A DNA stretch of 64,000 nt. Origin: XN24 sp035514535 (GTDB lineage: Bacteria > Pseudomonadota > Gammaproteobacteria > Steroidobacterales > XN24). Both the position numbers and the translations under genes were made by a program. The DNA lies in contig DATKAZ010000055.1 of assembly GCA_035514535.1 (NCBI GenBank), forward strand, positions 124,001-188,000. The letters are read 5' to 3'. This document shows positions 7,713-16,410 of the stretch, piece after piece (the first letter of the stretch is position 1; every line of letters begins with the position of its first letter). Below the pieces are notes generated by a model. The model did not search any database, was not told where the DNA came from, and worked only from the letters and a program-made list of their open reading frames with translations.

Positions 7713-9869
7713 ATGGACGTCACGCCCATCCTCGATCCGTTGAACGACGCGCAACGCGACGCCGTCACGGCCGGGGCCGACACGCCCGTCCTGGTTCTCG
7801 CCGGAGCCGGCAGCGGCAAGACGCGGGTGCTCGTCCACCGGATCGCCTGGCTGGTGCAGGTCGAGGGCGTCTCGCCCTGGGGCGTGCTGGCGGTGACGTT
7901 CACGAACAAGGCGGCCGGCGAAATGCGCGGGCGCATCGAGCAGCTGCTCGGGATGCCGGCGAACAACCTCTGGGTCGGCACATTCCACGGCCTCGCGCAT
8001 CGGCTGCTGCGCCTCCACTGGCGCGAGGCGAAGCTGCCGCAGGCCTTCACGGTGCTGGATTCCGAGGACCAGCTGCGCCTCATCCGGCGCCTGCTCAAGG
8101 CCATGGAACTCGACGAGAACCGCTACGTGCCGCGCGAGGTGCAGTGGTTCATTAATGCGCGCAAGGACGAAGGCCTGCGCGCCGCGCATCTCGACGCCGG
8201 CGATGATCCGAACCGACGCACGTTCATCAGGATCTACGACGCCTACCAGGCACAGTGCGAGCAGGGCGGCCTGGTGGATTTCGCCGAACTTCTGCTGCGA
8301 GCTTTCGAGCTGTGGCGCGAAGACGCACAACTGCTGGATCACTACCGGCGCCGTTTCCGCCACCTCCTCGTCGACGAGTTCCAGGACACGAACGCGATCC
8401 AGTACGCCTGGCTGCGCCTCCTCGCCGGCGCGGAGGGCAAGCCGTTCATCGTCGGCGACGACGACCAGAGCATCTATGGGTGGCGCGGCGCGCGGGTCGA
8501 GCACCTGCGGCGCTTTCGCAAGGATTTCCCGGGCACACGCCTCGTGAAGCTGGAGCAGAACTATCGCTCCACCGGCAATATCCTGAATGCCGCGAATGCG
8601 CTGATTGCGAACAACCGCGAGCGGCTTGGCAAGAAGCTGTGGACAGAAGGCAGCGCGGGCGACCCGATCCGCCTCTATGCCGCCTACAACGAGCGCGACG
8701 AGGCGGAGTTCGTCGTGGGCCGGGCGCGCGCCCTCATCCGGGAAGGCGCGGCGGCCAGCGAAATCGCGGTGCTGTACCGCTCCAATGCCCAGTCACGCGT
8801 GTTCGAGGAGGCGCTCATCCAGGCGCGAATCCCGTATCGCGTCTACGGCGGTCTGCGTTTCTTCGAGCGGGCCGAGATCAAGGATGCCCTGGCCTACCTG
8901 CGCCTCACCGCAAATCGCGACGACGACTCCGCCTTCGAGCGCGTGGTCAACCTGCCGGCCCGCGGCATCGGCGCCCGTACCCTCGAGGTGCTGCGCGAGT
9001 ACGCCCGCGCCAATGCAACCTCGATGTGGCGTGCCGCCGGCGCGCTGATCACGGAGGGCCTGAGCGCGCGTGCGGCCCAGGCCCTGCATGCGTTTCTCGC
9101 GCTGATCGAGGCACTCGACCGGGATACCGCGAGTCTCGAGCTGCACGAGCAGGTCGACCACGTCATCCAGGCGAGCGGACTGATCGAGCATCACGGCAAG
9201 GAGAAGGGCGAACGCGGCGAGGCGCGGGTCGAGAACCTCGAGGAACTCGTCAGTGCCGCGCGCGGCTTCGACCCGGAGCCGGACTCGGAGATGCGCCTGC
9301 TCGACGAGTTCCTCGCCCACGCCGCCCTCGAGGCAGGCGAGGGCCAGGGCAGCGCGTGGGAAGATTGCGTGCAGCTGATGACGCTGCATTCCGCCAAGGG
9401 CCTGGAGTTCCCGGTGGTCTTCCTGGCCGGCATGGAGGACGGGTTGTTTCCGCACAAGCGCAGCCTGCTCGACGCCGACGGCCTCGAGGAAGAGCGCCGC
9501 CTCGCCTACGTGGGCGCGACCCGCGCGATGCGCGAGCTGTACCTCAGCTATGCCGAGCAGCGGCGCCTGCACGGCGTGGACAACTACGGCATTCCATCGC
9601 GCTTCATCGGAGAGCTGCCGGCCGACCTGGTGGAGGAAATCCGGCCGACGGTCCGCGTGTCACGCCCGGCGACGGCCCCGAGCGGTAGATTCCGCGAGGA
9701 GCTCCCGGGCGGCTTCGTGCTCGGCCAGCGGGTGCGCCACGGGCAGTTCGGCGAGGGCATCGTGCTGAATCACGAGGGCCATGGCAGCCACGCGCGTGTG
9801 CAGGTCAACTTCGAGAATGCCGGCGCCAAGTGGCTGGTGCTGGCTTATGCGCGCCTTGAAGTGATGTAA
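7713..9869 (+). CDS. uvrD: DNA helicase II (UvrD/PcrA family)
   Basis: A 718-residue superfamily 1A 3'-5' helicase, the normal length for UvrD. Motifs run in order: Walker A 'GAGSGKTR' (about residues 30-37), 'TFTNKAA' (Ia), 'VDEFQDTN' (II), 'GDDDQSIYGWRGA' (III), 'LEQNYRS' (IV), 'TLHSAKGLEF' (V) and 'EERRLAYVGATRA' (VI). The last 60 residues contain the basic, Tudor-like tail 'GQRVRHGQFGEGIV' seen in UvrD/PcrA. It unwinds DNA in nucleotide-excision and mismatch repair. It starts with ATG just after the composite repeat element and is followed 36 bases later by trkA. Confidence 0.96.
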   Translation: MDVTPILDPLNDAQRDAVTAGADTPVLVLAGAGSGKTRVLVHRIAWLVQVEGVSPWGVLAVTFTNKAAGEMRGRIEQLLGMPANNLWVGTFHGLAHRLLRLHWREAKLPQAFTVLDSEDQLRLIRRLLKAMELDENRYVPREVQWFINARKDEGLRAAHLDAGDDPNRRTFIRIYDAYQAQCEQGGLVDFAELLLRAFELWREDAQLLDHYRRRFRHLLVDEFQDTNAIQYAWLRLLAGAEGKPFIVGDDDQSIYGWRGARVEHLRRFRKDFPGTRLVKLEQNYRSTGNILNAANALIANNRERLGKKLWTEGSAGDPIRLYAAYNERDEAEFVVGRARALIREGAAASEIAVLYRSNAQSRVFEEALIQARIPYRVYGGLRFFERAEIKDALAYLRLTANRDDDSAFERVVNLPARGIGARTLEVLREYARANATSMWRAAGALITEGLSARAAQALHAFLALIEALDRDTASLELHEQVDHVIQASGLIEHHGKEKGERGEARVENLEELVSAARGFDPEPDSEMRLLDEFLAHAALEAGEGQGSAWEDCVQLMTLHSAKGLEFPVVFLAGMEDGLFPHKRSLLDADGLEEERRLAYVGATRAMRELYLSYAEQRRLHGVDNYGIPSRFIGELPADLVEEIRPTVRVSRPATAPSGRFREELPGGFVLGQRVRHGQFGEGIVLNHEGHGSHARVQVNFENAGAKWLVLAYARLEVM

Positions 9870-9905
9870 CATCGGCAGCGCGGCCCAGGTCGGGAAACAA
9901 GCAAG

Positions 9906-11318
9906 ATGAAGATCCTCATCCTCGGCGCGGGAACGGTCGGCTCTACCGCCGCCGAGTCGCTCTCCGAGGAAAATGAGATCACAGTGGTGGACCTCAACGG
10001 CCGCCATCTACGTGAGCTCCAGGACCGCCTCGACATCCGCACGGTGGAGGGACACGCCTCGCACCCGCGGGTACTTGAGCAGGCGGGCGCTGCAGACGCG
10101 GACATCCTCGTCGCCCTCACCGACAGCGACGAGACCAACATGATCGCCTGCCAGATCGCGTACAGCCTTTATCGCACACCCGTGCGCATCGCGCGCATCA
10201 GGGCCTCGGAGTACACCTCACGCCGCGAGCTGTTCACCAACAAGACGATCCCCGTCGACACGATCATCAGCCCGGAACAGCTGGTTACCGAGCACATCGA
10301 GCAGCTCATTCATTATCCCGGCGCCCACCAGGTGCTGGATTTCGCCGAGGGACGCGTGCGCCTGGTGGGTCTCATGGCGAGGTCCGGCGGGCCGCTGATC
10401 GGCCAGGAACTGCGCGAGTTGCGCCGGCACATTCCGCACACCGACGCGCGCGTGGCGGCGATCTACCGGCGCAGCCCGATTCCCCCGGTCGGCAACGAGG
10501 AGCCTGTCTACGAGACGATCCTGCCGGAAGGGGACACGGTCATCCGGTCGAACGACCTCGTGTTCTTCCTCGCGGCGCGCAAGGACATCCGCGTCATGAT
10601 GAGCGAACTGCTCAAGCTGGAGCACCCGGCGCGCAGCATCATCATCGCCGGCGGCGGCCATATCGGCTTCGAACTGGCGCGGCGCCTGGAGAACACGAAC
10701 CGCGTCAAGGTCATCGAGCGCGACCACGAGCGCGCCCGTTTCATCGCGGAGCGCCTCAAGCACGCGGTCGTGCTCACCGGCGACGCCGTCGACGAGGACC
10801 TCCTTCTGGAGGAGAACATCGACAAGGTCGACGTGTTCTGCGCCCTGACCAGCGCCGAGGAAGCCAACATTCTCTCGTCGTTCCTTGCCAAGCGCATGGG
10901 TGCATCGCGCGTCATCGCGCTGATCAACCGGCCGTCCTATGCAAAGCTGGTCGAGGACCAGTACGTCGACATCGCGGTCTCCCCGCAGCAGATCACGCTG
11001 AGCGCCCTGCTCGCCAAGGTCAGGGGGATGCGCCTCGACGTGGGGCAGGTGCATGCCCTGCGCAGCGGCGCCGCCGAGGCCATCGAGGCCGTGGCGCACG
11101 GCGACACGAAGACCTCGAGAGTGGTCGGCAAGGCCATCGAGCACGTGCCGTTGCCACCGGGCACGACGATCGGCGCCATCGTGCGCGACGACGAGGTACT
11201 GATGGCTCACCACGACACGGTGATCCAGGCCGAGGACCACGTCATCCTTTTCCTCACCGATCGCAGCCAGATCCCGGCCGTGGAGAAGCTGTTCCAGGTG
11301 AGCGTGACCTACACCTGA
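9906..11318 (+). CDS. trkA: Trk potassium uptake system peripheral NAD-binding protein
   Basis: A 470-residue cytoplasmic protein with two tandem RCK units, each with a Rossmann dinucleotide-binding motif: 'GAGTVGSTAA' near residue 7 and 'AGGGHIGFELA' near 250. Each unit ends in a TrkA-C subdomain. TrkA gates the TrkH channel in response to NAD(H)/ATP. Length and domain duplication match proteobacterial TrkA. trkH starts 16 bases downstream, so the two form one K+-uptake operon. Confidence 0.96.
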   Translation: MKILILGAGTVGSTAAESLSEENEITVVDLNGRHLRELQDRLDIRTVEGHASHPRVLEQAGAADADILVALTDSDETNMIACQIAYSLYRTPVRIARIRASEYTSRRELFTNKTIPVDTIISPEQLVTEHIEQLIHYPGAHQVLDFAEGRVRLVGLMARSGGPLIGQELRELRRHIPHTDARVAAIYRRSPIPPVGNEEPVYETILPEGDTVIRSNDLVFFLAARKDIRVMMSELLKLEHPARSIIIAGGGHIGFELARRLENTNRVKVIERDHERARFIAERLKHAVVLTGDAVDEDLLLEENIDKVDVFCALTSAEEANILSSFLAKRMGASRVIALINRPSYAKLVEDQYVDIAVSPQQITLSALLAKVRGMRLDVGQVHALRSGAAEAIEAVAHGDTKTSRVVGKAIEHVPLPPGTTIGAIVRDDEVLMAHHDTVIQAEDHVILFLTDRSQIPAVEKLFQVSVTYT

Positions 11319-11334
11319 TGGCGGCCAGCACGCG

Positions 11335-12864
11335 GTGAACGGGCTTGTCGTCCTGCGGATCCTCGGCCTGCTGCTGGCGCTGTTCAGCCTGACGATGTTG
11401 CCTCCGGTCGCCGTGTCCTGGCTGTACAACGACGGCGCCTGGCCGGCATTCGCGCAGGGCTTCCTGGTCGTCCTTGCCACGGGCCTCGCCTTGTACCTGC
11501 CGCTGCGGCGCCACCGCGCGGAACTGCGCATTCGTGACGGATTCCTCGTCGTGTCAGGATTCTGGGTCGTGCTGGGCTTCGCCGGCGCGGTGCCGCTGCT
11601 GCTGATCGAGATCCCGATCATGAGTTTCACGGACGCGGTGTTCGAGGCCGTTTCCGGGTTCACGACGACCGGCGCGACGGTGCTCGTCGGGCTCGACACG
11701 CTGCCGCACTCCGTCAACTGGTACCGCGCGCAGACCCACTGGTTCGGCGGCATGGGCATCATCGTGCTCGCCGTGGCGATTTTGCCGGTGCTGGGCGTCG
11801 GCGGCATGCAGCTCTACCGGGCGGAAACCCCGGGCCCGATGAAAGACACCAAGCTGACGCCGCGAATTACCGAGACTGCCAAGGCGCTGTGGATCACCTA
11901 TGTAGGCCTCACTGTGGTCTGTGCGACGTCCTACCGGCTCGCCGGGATGACCTGGTTCGACGCCATCTGCCATGCGTTCAGTTCGATCGCGACCGCCGGT
12001 TTCTCGACCCACGATGCAAGCTTCGCCCATTTCGACAGCGCCGTGATCGAGTGGCTGGCCGCATTGTTCATGTTCCTCGGTGCGACCAGCTTCGCGTTGC
12101 ACTTCTACGCCATGCGACGGCTCATGCCGGACATCAAGTTTCAGGTTCAGGGCCGCCGGCCGCGCATCGAGTGGCCGCATCGCCGCAAGACCTCCGTGCG
12201 CGGGGCGATCAACGGCTACCTTCAGGATCCCGAGTTCCGGGCCTTCATGCTCATCCAGGCGTTGCTGATCGCGGGCATCGCAGGATACCTCGCGATCCGG
12301 GGCCATCACGCGCCGGGCGAGTCGCTGACCAAGGCCGTGTTCCAGGCCGTCTCGGTGGGCACCACCACGGGCTTCACCTCGACCGATTTTTCAGCCTGGC
12401 CAGGCGCGCTGCCGGTCATCCTGATTCTGGCCAGCTTCATCGGCGGTTGCGCCGGCTCGACCTCCGGCGGCATGAAAGTGCTGCGATGGCTGCTGATCTT
12501 CAAGCAGGGCTGGCGCGAGATGGTGCGCCTGCTGCATCCGAACGCCGTGATCCCCGTCAGGCTGGGTGAGCGTGGCGTGCCGACACGCGTCGCCGAGGCC
12601 GTGTGGGGCTTCTTCTCGGTTTACATCGTCGTATTCTGCATCATGATGTCCGTCATGATGTTCATCGGGCTCGACCAGGTGACGGCGTTTTCCTCGGTGG
12701 CGGCAACCTTGAACAACCTCGGCCCGGGGCTGGGCGAAGTCAGCTCGACCTTCGGCACCGTGCCCGACGCTGCCAAATGGGTGGGCATCGCAGGCATGAT
12801 CCTCGGTCGTCTGGAGATATTCACGCTGCTGGTCCTGCTGACGCCGGAATTCTGGCGCCGGTGA
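11335..12864 (+). CDS. trkH: Trk/Ktr-type potassium transporter membrane subunit
   Basis: A 509-residue integral membrane protein beginning at GTG. Four K+-channel-like pore loops are recognisable: 'VSGFTTTGATV' (about 93-103), 'SSIATAGFSTHD' (about 220), 'VSVGTTTGFTSTD' (about 339) and 'ATLNNLGPGLGEV' (about 459). It has about ten to twelve helices and partners with TrkA, encoded just upstream. The stop codon overlaps the ATG of the next gene (TGATG). The divergence of the fourth filter is normal for the family. Confidence 0.95.
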   Translation: MNGLVVLRILGLLLALFSLTMLPPVAVSWLYNDGAWPAFAQGFLVVLATGLALYLPLRRHRAELRIRDGFLVVSGFWVVLGFAGAVPLLLIEIPIMSFTDAVFEAVSGFTTTGATVLVGLDTLPHSVNWYRAQTHWFGGMGIIVLAVAILPVLGVGGMQLYRAETPGPMKDTKLTPRITETAKALWITYVGLTVVCATSYRLAGMTWFDAICHAFSSIATAGFSTHDASFAHFDSAVIEWLAALFMFLGATSFALHFYAMRRLMPDIKFQVQGRRPRIEWPHRRKTSVRGAINGYLQDPEFRAFMLIQALLIAGIAGYLAIRGHHAPGESLTKAVFQAVSVGTTTGFTSTDFSAWPGALPVILILASFIGGCAGSTSGGMKVLRWLLIFKQGWREMVRLLHPNAVIPVRLGERGVPTRVAEAVWGFFSVYIVVFCIMMSVMMFIGLDQVTAFSSVAATLNNLGPGLGEVSSTFGTVPDAAKWVGIAGMILGRLEIFTLLVLLTPEFWRR

Positions 12865-13187
12865 TGCGCGCCGCTCTCGAGAAAATGCTTGCCGGCGGCC
12901 GCGACGACGCGTTGCTGCGATTCTCGCTGGGCGGCGCCTGCCTCAGGGAAAGTGATGCGGAGGCGGCCGCCGTCCACCTGCGCCGTGCCGTCGAGCTCGA
13001 CCCCGGCTACTCGGCGGCATGGAAGCTGCTCGGCCAGGCGCTCAAGGCGACCGACAGGCCGGCCGACGCGGCCGCGGCGTGGGAGCGAGGTATCGAGGCT
13101 GCGGAGGCCGGGGGCGACGTGCAGGCCGGCAAGGAGATGCGCGTGTTCCTGAAGCGTTTACAGAGGCAGGCTGGGGAGTCCGACTGA
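12864..13187 (+). CDS. Small TPR protein
   Basis: A 107-residue soluble protein whose ATG overlaps the trkH stop. It consists of two or three tetratricopeptide-like helix pairs, for example 'AAVHLRRAVELDPGYSAAWKLLGQALKATDR' spanning about residues 34-64, with the A/G/P positions of the TPR consensus. The C-terminus is basic ('MRVFLKRLQRQ'). TPR modules mediate protein-protein contacts. The coupling to trkH suggests co-expression, but small TPR genes next to trkH are not enough to assign a role in K+ transport. Confidence 0.85.
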   Translation: MRAALEKMLAGGRDDALLRFSLGGACLRESDAEAAAVHLRRAVELDPGYSAAWKLLGQALKATDRPADAAAAWERGIEAAEAGGDVQAGKEMRVFLKRLQRQAGESD

Positions 13188-13390
13188 GCCGCCCAGCCCG
13201 ACCGAAGGCACTGGGGAGTATGGAGCACGAGGGCCTCGACGGTGTGGACGGCGGTCCCTGTTTTCTGCTCCCACAATAGTGCAATAACTAATGTTTGTGG
13301 TGTGAATCGGGGCGATATGAGATTTATCACAGCAGTGAGTGGGAATTTATGGCTCGTTCCGCCCGATTACTGCCGGGATGGGCGCCCGGC

Positions 13391-13864
13391 GTGATTGCCC
13401 TGATTCAGCGCGTCAGCGCGGCGGCCGTGACCGTGGACGGCACATGCGTGGGCCGGATCGGCACCGGGCTGCTCGTATTCGCCGCCGTCGAGCGCGGCGA
13501 CAGCCCGCGACAGGCCGAACGCCTGGCCGAGCGGATCGTCGGCTACCGTGTTTTCGAGGACCCGGAAGGCCGCATGAACCTGTCGCTGGCGGACACCGGC
13601 GGCGGGCTGCTGCTGGTATCGCAGTTCACCCTCGCGGCGGACACGCGCAGGGGCGCGCGGCCCAGTTTCGCCCCGGCCGCCGAGCCGGCCGCCGGCCAGG
13701 CCCTGTTCGAGGCCCTGGTCGCTGCCGCCCGGAGGCGCCACCAGCCCGTCGAGACGGGCCGGTTCGGCGCCCGCATGCGGGTCTCGCTGGTCAATGACGG
13801 ACCCGTGACATTCTGGCTCGAGGCGCCTCCGGCAAGCGGCGGCGGTAGCGCCCTTAGCGTATGA
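13391..13864 (+). CDS. dtd: D-aminoacyl-tRNA deacylase
   Basis: A 157-residue DTD-family enzyme that hydrolyses D-amino acids (and mischarged glycine) from tRNA. The two signature motifs are present: 'LLVSQFTLAADTRRG' (SQxT, about residues 75-89) and 'VNDGPVTFWLE' (the NxPVT motif, about 135-145). The GTG at 13391 gives the usual 'VIALIQRVS' N-terminus. An in-frame ATG at 13349 would add 14 residues not found in the family. The protein is about 12 residues longer than typical at the C-terminus. It precedes tatABC, a common neighbourhood in Gammaproteobacteria. Confidence 0.93.
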   Translation: MIALIQRVSAAAVTVDGTCVGRIGTGLLVFAAVERGDSPRQAERLAERIVGYRVFEDPEGRMNLSLADTGGGLLLVSQFTLAADTRRGARPSFAPAAEPAAGQALFEALVAAARRRHQPVETGRFGARMRVSLVNDGPVTFWLEAPPASGGGSALSV

Positions 13865-13918
13865 TTGCGGGTCTGAAAACCTGAATGGGCGGCCCGGGCC
13901 GTCTCAATGGAGGATCGC

Positions 13919-14161
13919 ATGGGTCTCGGTGGCATCAGTCTCTGGCAGCTCCTGATCATTCTGTTGATCGTCGTGCTGATTTTCGGCACGAAGCGCCTCA
14001 AGAGCATCGGCTCCGACCTGGGGGGCGCCGTCAAGGGCTTTCGCAGTTCGATGCAGGACGGGGAGTCGGACGCGCACAAGGAGCAATTGGCGGATCAGCG
14101 CAAGGAAGACGCCGATTTCCCTGAGAACAAGGTCAAGGAAAAGGACCAGGACAAGGTCTGA
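13919..14161 (+). CDS. tatA: Sec-independent protein translocase subunit TatA
   Basis: An 80-residue protein with one N-terminal membrane helix ('WQLLIILLIVVLIFG', about residues 8-22), then the hinge 'GTKRLKSIGSDLGGAVKGFR' and an acidic, charged tail. TatA oligomerises to permit passage of folded twin-arginine substrates. The ATG at 13919 is chosen because GGAGGA lies 5 bases upstream. An in-frame ATG at 13907 overlaps that ribosome-binding site. First gene of tatABC. Confidence 0.95.
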   Translation: MGLGGISLWQLLIILLIVVLIFGTKRLKSIGSDLGGAVKGFRSSMQDGESDAHKEQLADQRKEDADFPENKVKEKDQDKV

Positions 14162-14166
14162 ATCCG

Positions 14167-14532
14167 GTGTTCGACATCGGCTTCTGGGAACTCTCGATGA
14201 TCATGCTTCTGGCCCTGCTGATCCTGGGGCCCGAACGGTTGCCCGGCATGGTCAGCACAATCGGCAATTGGGCTGGACGCGCGAAGTTCATGGCGCGCAG
14301 CCTGCGGATGCAGGTGGAACGCGAACTGGCCCGGGAGGTGGCGGAATCCGGCAAGGACGCGCCCGCCGCCAAGGCGGAGAGCGCGCCGCACGCCCGGCAG
14401 ACTCCTGTCCGGCAGGCGGCCGAGGCCGCGCAGGCCGCCGAGGAAGAGGCCCTGGAAGCGGCGCGCGCGCGACAACAGAACGTGCAGGAAACGGCGGAGA
14501 GCCAGGCGGATGACCGAAGCCGATCGGACTGA
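14167..14532 (+). CDS. tatB: Sec-independent protein translocase subunit TatB
   Basis: A 121-residue protein with the typical 'MFDIGFWELSMI' start (GTG codon), one membrane helix with the conserved Glu and Gly-Pro hinge ('LILGPERLPG', about residues 18-27), an amphipathic helix and an Ala/Glu-rich tail. With TatC it forms the receptor for twin-arginine signal peptides. It starts 5 bases after tatA and overlaps tatC by 23 bases. Confidence 0.95.
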   Translation: MFDIGFWELSMIMLLALLILGPERLPGMVSTIGNWAGRAKFMARSLRMQVERELAREVAESGKDAPAAKAESAPHARQTPVRQAAEAAQAAEEEALEAARARQQNVQETAESQADDRSRSD

Positions 14533-15295
14533 GGGCCAGGGCGAAGGCACGCTTCTATCCCATCTGGTCGAACTCCGCACCCGGCTGCTGAAGATGGCGG
14601 CAGCGATACTCGTGGTGTTCATATGCCTCGTGCCGTTTGCCGACCAGATCTTCACTCTGACCGCCGAACCGCTGATGGCCCGGCTTCCCGAGGGGACGAG
14701 CATGATCGCCACCCAGGTGGCATCGCCGTTCCTGACGCCGTTCAAGCTCGCCCTCGCGGTCGCCGTCTTTCTCGCGATGCCGTTCCTGCTTTACCAGGCC
14801 TGGGCCTTTGTCGCGCCGGGGCTCTACAAGCATGAGCGCCGCCTCGTCGTGCCCCTGATGGCCTCGAGCATTGCGTTGTTTTACAGCGGCGTCGCGTTTG
14901 CGTATTACATTGTGTTCCCCCTGATGTTCGCGTTTTTTACATCGGTCGCTCCCACGGGAGTCACGGTGATGACGGATATCGCGGCGTACCTCGATTTCGT
15001 CCTCGCCCTGTTTTTCGCGTTCGGGTTTGCCTTCGAGGTGCCCGTGGCCACGGTCCTCGCGGTCTGGGCGGGCTTCACTACGCCCGGCAAGCTGGCGGCC
15101 AAGCGGCCCTATGTATTGCTCAGCGCGTTCGTGCTCGGCATGGTGCTCACGCCCCCGGACGTGATCTCCCAGACGCTGCTGGCGGTGCCGGTCTACCTCC
15201 TGTTCGAGGTCGGCATCATCATGGCGCGGTACATGGTGCCGGGCCACAGGGAGGTCGAGGCGCAGCGCACGCAGGACCCGAAGGAGGGACAGTAG
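14510..15295 (+). CDS. tatC: Sec-independent protein translocase subunit TatC
   Basis: A 261-residue membrane protein with six helices and the conserved N-terminal 'LLSHLVELRTRLL' (about residues 15-27). Also visible are 'YQAWAFVAPGLYKHERR' (about 90-106), 'FGFAFEVPV' and the 'VLTPPDVISQ' loop late in the protein. TatC recognises twin-arginine signal peptides. It overlaps tatB and ends the operon, facing the convergent PrsW-like gene. Confidence 0.97.
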   Translation: MTEADRTEGQGEGTLLSHLVELRTRLLKMAAAILVVFICLVPFADQIFTLTAEPLMARLPEGTSMIATQVASPFLTPFKLALAVAVFLAMPFLLYQAWAFVAPGLYKHERRLVVPLMASSIALFYSGVAFAYYIVFPLMFAFFTSVAPTGVTVMTDIAAYLDFVLALFFAFGFAFEVPVATVLAVWAGFTTPGKLAAKRPYVLLSAFVLGMVLTPPDVISQTLLAVPVYLLFEVGIIMARYMVPGHREVEAQRTQDPKEGQ

Positions 15296-15353
15296 GTCCC
15301 CGGGCGGGCGCGCCACGCGGGCGACGGCCGGCCACCCGATCCCCGCGGGGACA

Positions 15354-16367
15354 TCATTTGCCGAGCAGGTAGAGCTGCCACAGGTCGCGGGAACTCAGCC
15401 TGAGGAACGGCTTCATGGCGTGCTGCCCAGTTTTGCCGATGCTTTTCTCGAGGAAGCGCATTTCCTCGACCATGGCGCGGACCTCGGGATCGACCTCCGG
15501 CTGGATACCGCTTTCACGCAGCAGGAGTGTGGCGCTGGCGCGCATGGACAGCTCCACGTGCATGCGCAGGTAGCAGAGCATGTCGGCGACGGTCTCGGGC
15601 GGAAAGTGCTGCCTGATGAATGCCAGGTGGCGACCCAGCCGCGAGTCCTCGAGCGCGCCGGAATTGAGCAGCTCAAGCAGCTGGGTGTCTGCGTCGAAGT
15701 CGACGGCCAGCCAACGTTGCAGGGCGTGCTCGCTGCGCTGGAACACGATGTAGATGACGGGCGGCAGAAACAGCAGGATACCGAGCGTCGAGTAGGCCGG
15801 CGCGAACAGGAACTGGTTGTACAAGGAGTGGATCAGGATCGCAGCCAGCAGTCCCGGCAAGAACTCGGCCAGGCCCCTCGACTGGCGCTGCTCCGCCAGC
15901 GTGTGGGCGATGATGGCGAAGACGGCGGTCGTGCCGCCATGCATGATCGCGGTGCCGAATCCGCGCACGACCCAGACCGCGATGTGCGCGTCGCGGAACA
16001 CGCCGAGATAATAGATATTTTCGATCACGGCGAACCCGGTGCCGATCGCGAAGCCGAAGATCGCCGCGTCCACGGGAAAGCCGATGGCGTGCCGCCGCAC
16101 CAGCCACACGATAATCCCACCCTTGAGCACTTCCTCCACGACCGGAGCGATGTAACGGGAGTAGGTGCCGAAATCCACGGGCAGTGCGCCGAGCAGCGCC
16201 AGGTTGACGCCGTAGCAGCCGCCCGCCACCAGGGCCCCCGCGCCCATCGTCGCCAGCACCGCCCGCAGCCCGACCAGCTTGTAGCTGTCGAGCGCCAGGA
16301 GCGCCCCGAGAAAAGTCAGCACGGGCAAGAGGCCGACCAGGCCCCTGCCGATCAGCTCGATCGACAT
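15354..16367 (-). CDS. PrsW-like intramembrane protease
   Basis: A 337-residue protein with seven or eight membrane helices in the first 210 residues and a soluble C-terminal domain of about 120 residues. The PrsW/CAAX-like signatures are visible: 'PVVEEVLKGG' (EExxK, about 75-84), 'GTGFAVIENIYYL' (about 109-121), 'GTAIMHGGTTAVFA' (about 137-150) and 'ILIHSLYNQ' (about 177-185). In Bacillus, PrsW makes the first cut in the anti-sigma factor RsiW. Here it is the last of a leftward run that includes an ECF sigma/anti-sigma pair about 4 kb upstream. That makes the anti-sigma factor a reasonable but untested substrate. It begins 43 bases after the barrel-protein stop, so co-transcription with that gene is likely. 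Confidence 0.85.
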   Translation of the reverse strand: MSIELIGRGLVGLLPVLTFLGALLALDSYKLVGLRAVLATMGAGALVAGGCYGVNLALLGALPVDFGTYSRYIAPVVEEVLKGGIIVWLVRRHAIGFPVDAAIFGFAIGTGFAVIENIYYLGVFRDAHIAVWVVRGFGTAIMHGGTTAVFAIIAHTLAEQRQSRGLAEFLPGLLAAILIHSLYNQFLFAPAYSTLGILLFLPPVIYIVFQRSEHALQRWLAVDFDADTQLLELLNSGALEDSRLGRHLAFIRQHFPPETVADMLCYLRMHVELSMRASATLLLRESGIQPEVDPEVRAMVEEMRFLEKSIGKTGQHAMKPFLRLSSRDLWQLYLLGK

Positions 16368-16410
16368 GCAATCCCGCGCCCGCGGGGAGCCATGCTGACG
16401 AGGCTGCGTT